From positions 124,001 through 188,000 of the forward strand of contig CAXBLY010000003.1 in the NCBI GenBank assembly GCA_963976865.1: DNA of 64,000 bases. Direction: 5' to 3'. Source of the stretch: UBA1858 sp963976865. GTDB lineage: Bacteria; Pseudomonadota; Gammaproteobacteria; UBA4575. The position numbers and the translations under genes are program-made. The stretch's first letter is position 1, and every line of letters starts with the position of its first letter. Under the pieces are notes generated by a model. The model was not told where the DNA came from and did no database searches. It saw only the letters and a list, made by a program, of their open reading frames with translations. Positions 24,820 to 32,768 of the stretch are shown here, piece after piece.

Positions 24820-26949
24820 ATGGATATAACTCAGCAATGGTCTCAATTGGCAAGTCTACGGCCGTGTTTAAATCATACAATTAAGATTCATCGACATAGC
24901 TATCGCGGGCATCGCTGGTATATGTTGAGAGATGGAGTTTCTGGTCGATGGCAGCGCATTAATGAATCTGCATATCAACTTATACGACGCTTAAACGGAA
25001 CGCGTGATCTCGCTTCTGCCTATCTTGAGTGTCAAGATAGCTATCAGATGAGTCAGAAAGATGCACTGGTAATACTTAATGCACTTGATAGTGCCGAGTT
25101 TATTGATTGGGGGATTCAGAAAGATCCTCATTTGCTACATCAAAAAGCGGAAGCAGAGCAAAAGCGTAAACGCCTGTCTCGGTTTATGTCGCCTTTTTCG
25201 ATCAAAATTTCATTATTTGATCCTGATGCATTTCTCTCAAAAAAACTGTCATATGGGGATGCGATATTCTCTAAAGCTGGCTTGGTATGCGTATTATTAT
25301 CTGTCATTGCGGGCATTCTTTTTGCGTTAGAAGACTGGAACAATATTGTTAACTACTGGAGCGTGAGAGGATTTACTGGCCAGAGCTTTTGGTTACTTCC
25401 TGTTGTGTACGTTGTGATGAAAACTGTGCATGAATTCATGCATGCTTTAGCTGCCAAACACTGGGGTGCAGAAGTACATGATATGGGGCTGGTCATGATG
25501 CTGCTTATTCCTATCCCTTATGTTGATGCTAGCGAGGCCTGGTCATTTTCTGAAAAGCATCGCCGAATACTGGTGAGTGCTGCCGGGATTATTGCTGAAT
25601 TAGTGCTGGCATCCGTAGCGGCTATCATATTTGTTTGTGTTGAAGTCGGCATTGTAAAAGATATTGCATACACCACAATGTTATTGGGAAGTCTTTCCAC
25701 TCTGTTGTTTAACGGAAACCCATTAATGCGATTTGATGGTTATTATGTGCTTGCTGATGCGGTTGAAATTCCAAACCTGGCGTCACGTTCCAGCCGTTAT
25801 TGGGAGTATCTGGTACAAAGATATCTGTTTGGCCTGCGCGACGCTACTTCACCTGTTACCGCGAAAGGAGAGAGGGTCTGGTTTGTTTTTTATGGTGCAA
25901 CATCTAAACTATATCGTCTTGTTATTACCCTCACGATTGCACTTTTTGTAGCGGAAAAAATCCCTGTGCTTGGTGTTGCGCTGGCTGTGTGGGCCATAGT
26001 TATGCAGATTGTTGTGCCTCTGGTCAATCAATTTCAAAAAATATTTCATGCCTTAAACATAAAAGGTGAGCAACGTCGTGGAATTACGGTTTTTGCAATA
26101 GGTGTTGTTTGTATAGTTGTGACTGTTTTTCTAGTGCCAGTTCCGTTGTCTAGCACTGCACAGGGAGTCGTCTGGTTACCAGAGCGTGCACATATTCGTG
26201 CTGGTACTGACGGTATTCTACAAAGAATCTCAGTAAAAGAAGATCAGTTTGTTAGTGCTGGTGATGTAGTCATGAGTATTCAAAACGAACAGTTAAATGC
26301 ATATATTGATACCCTCAAATGGGAATTAACGGAGGTAAAATCACAGTTGGCTATTGCACAGGTTGATGATCGTGTGCAGATAAGGTCATTAAGAATGACG
26401 ATAGATAATCTGCAGAAAAATCTGAATTCACTATACGAAGAGCAGAATTCATTATTGGTGGTAAGTCCGGTTAGCGGAAATCTTGTCATTCCAAATGCGA
26501 ATCAGCTGACAGGCAGTTATGTTCACAAAGGTGACATACTGGGTTATGTATTAGAACAAAAACCTTCAATTATTAAAGCTGCAATTCCACAGGCAGAGAT
26601 TGGCCTGATCAGGCATGGCGTCAATGCAGTAAATATACGTCTGGCTGATAATCGTAGAACATCTATTTCTGCCGAAATTAATCGTGAAACTCCTTCTGCG
26701 ACACGACACTTGCCAAGTCCTGCATTAGGGACTCTGGGGGGTGGTGACATACCAGTTGATACTACTGATCAGAAAGGTTTGACCGCAGCCGATAATATTT
26801 ACATTGTAGATATTGCCTTGTCTGAACAGGAATTACTGCCACGAGTAGGAGGGCGAGCTCATGTGCGCTTCGAATATCCAGCAGAACCGCTCGGTTATCG
26901 TTTTTATCGTGCATTGCGGCAGCTACTGCTCGCGCGTCTTGCAGTGTGA
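24820..26949 (+). CDS. PqqD-like domain, M50 site-2 protease and HlyD-type fusion
   Basis: This 709-residue protein has three parts. Residues 1-105 resemble the PqqD/RRE peptide-binding domain (RWYMLRDGVSGRWQRINESA, then a helical segment). Residues 150-430 form a polytopic M50 metalloprotease with zinc motif HEFMH at 203-207 and the second motif NPLMRFDGYY near 301. Residues 450-705 form a periplasmic HlyD-like region with lipoyl halves and a short coiled coil. M50 proteases cut within the membrane, and PqqD-like domains bind leader peptides in RiPP systems. Together with the adjacent LEPR-XLL protein this suggests a recognise-cut-export device. The gene lies 21 bases after the GAF-HlyD gene. 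The domain calls are good; the joint function is inferred. Confidence 0.78.
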   Translation: MDITQQWSQLASLRPCLNHTIKIHRHSYRGHRWYMLRDGVSGRWQRINESAYQLIRRLNGTRDLASAYLECQDSYQMSQKDALVILNALDSAEFIDWGIQKDPHLLHQKAEAEQKRKRLSRFMSPFSIKISLFDPDAFLSKKLSYGDAIFSKAGLVCVLLSVIAGILFALEDWNNIVNYWSVRGFTGQSFWLLPVVYVVMKTVHEFMHALAAKHWGAEVHDMGLVMMLLIPIPYVDASEAWSFSEKHRRILVSAAGIIAELVLASVAAIIFVCVEVGIVKDIAYTTMLLGSLSTLLFNGNPLMRFDGYYVLADAVEIPNLASRSSRYWEYLVQRYLFGLRDATSPVTAKGERVWFVFYGATSKLYRLVITLTIALFVAEKIPVLGVALAVWAIVMQIVVPLVNQFQKIFHALNIKGEQRRGITVFAIGVVCIVVTVFLVPVPLSSTAQGVVWLPERAHIRAGTDGILQRISVKEDQFVSAGDVVMSIQNEQLNAYIDTLKWELTEVKSQLAIAQVDDRVQIRSLRMTIDNLQKNLNSLYEEQNSLLVVSPVSGNLVIPNANQLTGSYVHKGDILGYVLEQKPSIIKAAIPQAEIGLIRHGVNAVNIRLADNRRTSISAEINRETPSATRHLPSPALGTLGGGDIPVDTTDQKGLTAADNIYIVDIALSEQELLPRVGGRAHVRFEYPAEPLGYRFYRALRQLLLARLAV

Positions 26950-27021
26950 CGATATTATTCACAACCATATATTAGTGTGGACAAGTGTTCGTAATATTTT
27001 GAACGATTTATTAAACATGAG

Positions 27022-27933
27022 ATGAAAACTATTTTTTATCAAGAAATAAACAGTTTGCGTTACCTGATTATTCTGGTTGTGAGCGTGTGTTTGCTGGGTG
27101 CAGCAACCGCTACTATTGCAGATGAGATCAGCCATGAGTGTATTGTGGTGCCTCACACTGTTCTTGATTTAAGTAGCGGAGTAAGCGGGCGTGTTGATAC
27201 AGTTCATGTGGATCGTGCAGACAGAATTCGTGCGGGCCAGGTGCTTGCTGAACTTGAATCTCACGTGGAACGCGCAAATCTTAAGCTTTCGGAGACGCGA
27301 GCAAGTTTAGATAGTGAAGTTAACTTGCGTGAGGCAAGCCTGGAATTCGAACAGCGCAGGCGATTGCGAATAGACAATTTAAGTTCTTTAAAAGTTGCCT
27401 CTGAACAAGAGGCTGATGATGCTGAACAAAATGCGGTATTGGCGGGATGGCAGCTTGCTGTTGCAAAAGATAATTTATATCTGGCCAGGCTGGAGGCTGA
27501 GCGTGCAGCAGCTGTGCTGGAATTACGCAATGTAATTAGTCCTTTCGACGGCGTTGTTGTCGAACGATATAAATCATCAGGTGAATATGTTGATGAAGAG
27601 CCTATCCTTCGTATTGCACGTCTGGACCCGCTTCGCGTTGAAGTGATTGTTCCTATTGAGCTGCATTCTGATTTTGAAGTAGGCATGTCTGCCGAAGTAT
27701 TTCCTGAGACTAATCCAGATCAGCCTTGGCGAGCGACAGTGACTACGGTAGATATTGTGGGTGATCCCGCCAGTGGAACATTCCGCGCTAGGCTGGAGCT
27801 GCCTAATCCAGATCAGTCACGTCTTGCAGGTATTAAATGCACTGCCCAGTTGATTTACGAGCCAGTTGATAAAATCAGTCCGGAAATAACTTTATCTCAT
27901 CATGAGAAAGCAGCGGTGACAGATACAAACTAA
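27022..27933 (+). CDS. Short HlyD-family periplasmic adaptor
   Basis: This 303-residue exported membrane-fusion protein has a signal segment (residues 12-35), lipoyl half DRIRAGQVLAELE near 72-84, a coiled-coil hairpin at 90-165, and the second lipoyl half SPFDGVVVERYKSSGEYVDE near 173-192. A short beta-barrel follows. It is smaller than typical RND adaptors but complete. It is the third gene of the set with the GAF-HlyD and PqqD-M50-HlyD proteins (72 bases after the latter), so the locus carries three HlyD-type modules. It probably contacts the NodT-type channel encoded at 21248-22711. Confidence 0.82.
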   Translation: MKTIFYQEINSLRYLIILVVSVCLLGAATATIADEISHECIVVPHTVLDLSSGVSGRVDTVHVDRADRIRAGQVLAELESHVERANLKLSETRASLDSEVNLREASLEFEQRRRLRIDNLSSLKVASEQEADDAEQNAVLAGWQLAVAKDNLYLARLEAERAAAVLELRNVISPFDGVVVERYKSSGEYVDEEPILRIARLDPLRVEVIVPIELHSDFEVGMSAEVFPETNPDQPWRATVTTVDIVGDPASGTFRARLELPNPDQSRLAGIKCTAQLIYEPVDKISPEITLSHHEKAAVTDTN

Positions 27934-28006
27934 ACGCTGTGATGAGTGAATTCTCAATCTCTTCAAACTGGCAGTTCTGCATACCGTAAAACAACCATTA
28001 ACAGTT

Positions 28007-28022
28007 TGTGATATGCATCACA
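28007..28022. promoter_or_regulatory. CRP-type binding site upstream of the LEPR-XLL gene
   Basis: This is a perfect TGTGA-N6-TCACA palindrome, extended by one more matched base on each side (28006-28023). It matches the consensus for cAMP-CRP/Vfr. It lies 190 bases upstream of the giant surface protein gene and 74 bases downstream of the HlyD stop, so it probably controls the surface protein and downstream signalling genes. Confidence 0.65.
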
Positions 28023-28211
28023 ATTGCTGTGATTTCATATACTTATAACATCCAACCATCGGTCTGCTTCTCCCTACTGTCTATTCTATATTCTAATTAT
28101 ATTTTGCGAGGCTATCATGGACAGATGGCTCTGCATTAGTGCGAGTAGTACTGCCAAATAAACTTATGTAACGCGCATTAGAGCTATATATGCCAGAGAC
28201 TGACAACGGTA

Positions 28212-31200
28212 ATGGGTGGTAATTTGACTAGGGAATTAAATAAATACTTTAAGGTAAATTTATCATTACAGAATTTACGATTCATGCAATCCGCAAATCG
28301 TATATTACATGTTGTTATTAGACGCACATGGAGTGCGCCTTCTCAGTCGATCCCGGTTGTCGAAGGACTTGAGCCTCGAATTCTGTTGTCAGCAGAATTT
28401 GGTATGGGAATGGATGCGCCACGTGACCCGCTTATTAACGATCCGCATGATTCGCTCAATGATTTGAATAGTCTTGAATCACTGGCGCAGCTTCAACAAT
28501 ATGATCCAGGTACATCAATCAATCCACTCGATAATAGTTTTATCAGTGATCTGGATGCGCTTTTATCTACTGAAGATCATGTGCTTGAACAGCAAATTGT
28601 TTTTGTTGATGAATCAGTAGAGGACTATGAATTATTTATTGCTGACATAAAAGCTCAATACAATAATGTTGCGTTTGAAATTGTCCTTCTCGATAGTGAA
28701 CAAAATGGTATAGAACAGATTAATAATGCTCTTGACGGCTATTCTGATATTTCAGCGATACATATTATTTCGCACGGGTCTGAAAATGGAATCCAGTTAG
28801 GTAATACATGGCTTAATGCAAGTAACGTTAATGACTATGCCCAGACGATTGCCGGGTGGAGTGAAATATTCAGTAGTGATGGTGACTTGCTCTTGTATGG
28901 ATGTAATTTGGCTGGCAGTGCTGCAGGCCAGGAGCTTGTTAATACATTAGCTCAATTAACAAATGCTGATGTTGCTGCATCAGATGACTTAACCGGCGAC
29001 GACGCTCTGGGTGGAGATTGGGAGCTCGAATATTCAATTGGCAAGATTGAATCTGAGCTGGCGCTAAGCAATGCCTTTCAACAAAACTGGTCTGGTGTGC
29101 TAGGCACAATTACAGTAACTACCGCAGCAGACGTTCTGGATGGTGATGCGGATACTTCATCACTTGCTGCACTGTCTCTGAATCCTGGTGCTGATGGAAG
29201 AATATCGTTGCGTGAAGCAATTATCGCATCGAATACAGACATTGGTATGGATACTATTATTTTAGGTGCTGATAATTACGCAATAGGCACAATAGGTCTG
29301 GATGATACTCAGGGTGATTTTGATATCAGAGATGATTTAACGATAACCGGGGTTTCACCTGCGACTACGTTTGTCGATGGTGGAGATTTAACTCGTGTAT
29401 TTCACATTCATGATGATGCCAATATTTCTGTAACAATATCTGATTTGACTATTCGCAATGGATTAACTGCGTTATTTATAAATGGAGATGGAGGAGGCAT
29501 ATTAATTGATGGCAGTGCAAACACTCCAACAGTGACTTTAAATAATGTAGTTTTATCAGATAACGAAACTACTGGATTGAGTGATCAGGGGGGTGCAATT
29601 TATAATTCAGGTAATCTGATTATCAATCGTGCATTAATAGTGAATAATGAGTCAGATGCTGGAGGAGGCATTTATAATAGTGCTACTGGGACAGTATCAT
29701 TAGAGAATGTAACGTTAAGCGATAATACTGCGAGCGGCCTATTAGGTTTAGGTGATGGAGGCGGTATTTACAATGCTGGTAATGCGACCTTGCGTAACGT
29801 GACGATTGCAGAAAATACTGCTTTTTCTCAGGGTGGGGGAATATTTGTCGCAGGCGGTGTATTGGATATTGCCAATAGTATTGTTGCTGATAACAACACT
29901 GATTTAAACGGTAACCTAAGCAGCAGTGGTAACAATATCTTTGGAGACGACAGTAATGCCAGTGGGTTTGATGTCTCGGACTTTCGCAATGTTGACCCGC
30001 TACTTGGAAGCCTGAGTGATAATGGTGGTGATTCACAAACATATGCTCCTACTGCGGTAGAAGTAATAGATAACGCTAATCCTGCATTAGCACCACTAGT
30101 AGATCAGCGTGGTTTTTTACGTGACGATGGCAGTCCTGATATAGGTGCCTTTGAAGTGGGTGCTAGTACATCTGCAAATAGCCAATTAACGGCAACGAAT
30201 GTCACCCAGACACAAAGTTATATCGAAGATGCAGTGTCAGTGGCAATCACTGACATTGTGGTGAGCGATGTAGACGTTGGCGAGATTGTGTCGGCGACAT
30301 TAACATTAGCCGATCCGCTTGCGGGCAGCTTAACCATCTCTGGGGATGCAAGCTATACAGACAGCACCGGAGTATGGACGATTACAGATACGGTAGCGAT
30401 TGTAAATGCAGCGTTGGCGAATGTTGCGTTTGTGCCGGCGAGCAACTATGACCAGAACACCACCATCAGTGTGAACATAGAGGACGGTGGTGAAAATGGG
30501 GTGGTACCAGTAACAGGCACCATTACATTAAATGTCACGGCAGTGAATGATCAGTTGTCAGCGACGAATGTCACGCAGACACAAAGTTATACAGAAGATG
30601 CCGCATCAGTGGCAATCACTGACATTGTGGTGAGTGATGTAGACGTTGGCGAGATCGTGACGGCGACATTAACACTAGCCGATCCGCTGGCAGGCAGTTT
30701 AACCGTCACGGGAAGTGCCAGTTATACCGCAGGCACTGGCGTGTGGACGATTACAGATACGGTCGCGAACGTGAATACGGCGTTGGCGAATGTTGCGTTT
30801 GTGCCGGCGAGCAACTATGACCAGAATACGACCATCAGTGTAAACATAGTGGACGGTGGTGAAGATGGCGTCGTGCCAGTAACAGGCACCATTACCTTGA
30901 ATGTCACGGCAGTGAATGATCAGTTGTCAGCGACGAATGTCACGCAGACACAAAGTTATACAGAAGATGCCGCATCAGTGGCGATCACTGACATTGTGGT
31001 GAGTGATGTGGACACAGGTGAGATCGTGACGGCGACGTTAACATTAGCCGATCCGCTGGCAGGGAGTTTAACCGTCACGGGAAGTGCCAGTTATACCGCA
31101 GGCACTGGCGTGTGGACAATTACAGATACGGTCGCGAACGTGAATACGGCGCTGGCGAATGTGGCATTTGTGCCGGCGAGCAACTATGACCAGAACACCA

Positions 31201-32693
31201 CCATCAGTGTAAACATAGTGGACGGTGGTGAAGATGGGGTGGTACCAGTAACAGGCACCATTACATTAAATGTCACGGCAGTGAATGATCAGTTGTCAGC
31301 GACGAATGTCACGCAGACACAAAGTTATACAGAAGATGCCGCATCAGTGGCGATCACTGACATTGTGGTGAGTGATGTGGACACAGGTGAGATCGTGACG
31401 GCGACGTTAACATTAGCCGATCCGCTGGCAGGGAGTTTAACCGTCACGGGAAGTGCCAGTTATACCGCAGGCACTGGCGTGTGGACAATTACAGATACGG
31501 TCGCGAACGTGAATACGGCGCTGGCGAATGTGGCATTTGTGCCGGCGAGCAACTATGACCAGGACACGACTATCAGTGTAAACATAGTGGACGGTGGTGA
31601 AGATGGGGTGGTACCGGTAACAGGCACCATTACCCTGAATGTCACACCGGTTGGAGATACACCACAAGTTCAGAATACTTCAACAGACATTAACACTCAA
31701 TCGGGTTTAATCAGTGTCAATAGAAATGCAAATGATGGTATGGAAGTCACTCACTTCAGAATTAGTGGAATTACTAACGGTACATTAACACTGGCAGACG
31801 GTATTACCGCAGTTGTTAATAATCAATATATAACGGTTGCTGAAGGGATAGCAGGATTACGCTTTACACCGGATATGGATTCTACAGCCAGCGGTGCATT
31901 CAGCGTAGAATCTTCTGAAAATGGTGTGACTGTTGCGCTGCAAAGTAATGCAGCTACATCAGCTATTACAGTAGGTTCAACTGTGACACCTCCTACCATT
32001 CCATCGCCAATAATAGATGATCCAGAGGAAGACCCACTGGATAATGTTGATGATCCAATCAATAATCAGCCAGATCCGGATGATACAACTGAGACTGACC
32101 CAGGTGATGATTCAAATCCGGAGTTACCTGGTGATAATCCGTCTGATGATGGGCTTGATGATTCTGTTTCATTGAATACTGCTGATCAGCCAACGTTAAA
32201 TTCTGTCGATACATTATTCAGAATTTCCCAGATCATCGATGACGATTCTACTCGAGAGCAGCCAGCAAGTATTGGTGAACAGTTGCTGGAAATTTTTTCA
32301 AGTAGCCTTGCATCGGGTGAATCTTTCGTGGCTGCCGAGCTGGGCAACGACGGATCTGAAAGTGAAAATCTATTTGTTAATGAAGATTTCATAGCGGAAC
32401 TGGATCAGGTGCGTGAAGACATAAATGACATAGCCATACTCAGTCAAACACTGATTGGATCAACAGTCATAATTTCTTCTGGAATTTCAGTTGGGTATGT
32501 AATCTGGATTGCACGAGGAGGCCTGTTACTTGCAAGTCTGCTGTCTTCATTACCGGCATGGCGTCTGGTTGATCCATTGCCAGTACTGGCGCGCTTTGAA
32601 GACATAAATGATTCGGACAACGAAGGTGATTCACTAGCATCGATTGTCGAGCAGCAGAATAATCAAAGCAGGGCTAATAACAGTTCTGATTAA
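28212..32693 (+). CDS. Giant LEPR-XLL/DUF4347 surface protein with four near-identical repeats
   Basis: This 1493-residue protein has, in order: a basic N-terminal stretch; the LEPR-XLL motif (GLEPRILLSAEF, residues 52-63); a DUF4347 domain at about 125-295 (HIISHGSENGIQLG, LLLYGCNLA); and a beta-helix region with ISLREAI and closing DIGAFE (about 300-655). Four tandem 123-residue cadherin-like repeats follow (about 658-1149), then a further beta domain, an acidic Asp/Pro-rich linker, and a hydrophobic C-terminal hairpin near 1415-1455. It has no ordinary signal peptide and no RTX nonapeptides, so it is unlikely to be a simple type I substrate. The preceding HlyD/M50 genes are the probable processing and export machinery. 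The start (ATG, weak ribosome site) is uncertain; an ATG at 28284 is possible. Confidence 0.85.
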   Translation: MGGNLTRELNKYFKVNLSLQNLRFMQSANRILHVVIRRTWSAPSQSIPVVEGLEPRILLSAEFGMGMDAPRDPLINDPHDSLNDLNSLESLAQLQQYDPGTSINPLDNSFISDLDALLSTEDHVLEQQIVFVDESVEDYELFIADIKAQYNNVAFEIVLLDSEQNGIEQINNALDGYSDISAIHIISHGSENGIQLGNTWLNASNVNDYAQTIAGWSEIFSSDGDLLLYGCNLAGSAAGQELVNTLAQLTNADVAASDDLTGDDALGGDWELEYSIGKIESELALSNAFQQNWSGVLGTITVTTAADVLDGDADTSSLAALSLNPGADGRISLREAIIASNTDIGMDTIILGADNYAIGTIGLDDTQGDFDIRDDLTITGVSPATTFVDGGDLTRVFHIHDDANISVTISDLTIRNGLTALFINGDGGGILIDGSANTPTVTLNNVVLSDNETTGLSDQGGAIYNSGNLIINRALIVNNESDAGGGIYNSATGTVSLENVTLSDNTASGLLGLGDGGGIYNAGNATLRNVTIAENTAFSQGGGIFVAGGVLDIANSIVADNNTDLNGNLSSSGNNIFGDDSNASGFDVSDFRNVDPLLGSLSDNGGDSQTYAPTAVEVIDNANPALAPLVDQRGFLRDDGSPDIGAFEVGASTSANSQLTATNVTQTQSYIEDAVSVAITDIVVSDVDVGEIVSATLTLADPLAGSLTISGDASYTDSTGVWTITDTVAIVNAALANVAFVPASNYDQNTTISVNIEDGGENGVVPVTGTITLNVTAVNDQLSATNVTQTQSYTEDAASVAITDIVVSDVDVGEIVTATLTLADPLAGSLTVTGSASYTAGTGVWTITDTVANVNTALANVAFVPASNYDQNTTISVNIVDGGEDGVVPVTGTITLNVTAVNDQLSATNVTQTQSYTEDAASVAITDIVVSDVDTGEIVTATLTLADPLAGSLTVTGSASYTAGTGVWTITDTVANVNTALANVAFVPASNYDQNTTISVNIVDGGEDGVVPVTGTITLNVTAVNDQLSATNVTQTQSYTEDAASVAITDIVVSDVDTGEIVTATLTLADPLAGSLTVTGSASYTAGTGVWTITDTVANVNTALANVAFVPASNYDQDTTISVNIVDGGEDGVVPVTGTITLNVTPVGDTPQVQNTSTDINTQSGLISVNRNANDGMEVTHFRISGITNGTLTLADGITAVVNNQYITVAEGIAGLRFTPDMDSTASGAFSVESSENGVTVALQSNAATSAITVGSTVTPPTIPSPIIDDPEEDPLDNVDDPINNQPDPDDTTETDPGDDSNPELPGDNPSDDGLDDSVSLNTADQPTLNSVDTLFRISQIIDDDSTREQPASIGEQLLEIFSSSLASGESFVAAELGNDGSESENLFVNEDFIAELDQVREDINDIAILSQTLIGSTVIISSGISVGYVIWIARGGLLLASLLSSLPAWRLVDPLPVLARFEDINDSDNEGDSLASIVEQQNNQSRANNSSD
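30183..31658 (+). repeat. Four tandem 369-bp coding repeats in the LEPR-XLL gene
   Basis: Units begin at 30183, 30552, 30921 and 31290, exactly 369 bases (123 codons) apart. The third and fourth units are identical over roughly their first 270 bases. The first unit is the most divergent. The repeat number is likely to vary between strains by recombination. Confidence 0.95.
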
Positions 32694-32768
32694 TACCAGG
32701 TTGAATATGGAGATTAGATACAAAATGATGGACCACACTATTAGGAAACCGGGTTAGGTATTAATTCA

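Noticed and set aside
27261..27686. 141-residue antisense frame inside the short HlyD gene
   Set aside because: It is a shadow of the HlyD gene, rich in Ser and Arg, typical of antisense codon use.
28117..28161. 14-codon frame with a GAGG ribosome-like site before the LEPR-XLL gene, a possible leader peptide
   Set aside because: It is too short to support, has no attenuator hairpin or codon run, and could arise by chance.
30183..31658. Regularly spaced repeats that might be mistaken for a CRISPR or satellite array
   Set aside because: The period is 369 bases, the units are in frame inside one open reading frame, and they encode cadherin-like domains.
28212..32693. LEPR-XLL protein as an ordinary RTX adhesin secreted by a type I system
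   Set aside because: No GGxGxDxxx nonapeptides, no type I C-terminal signal and no ABC transporter gene are present; the C-terminus is a hydrophobic hairpin.
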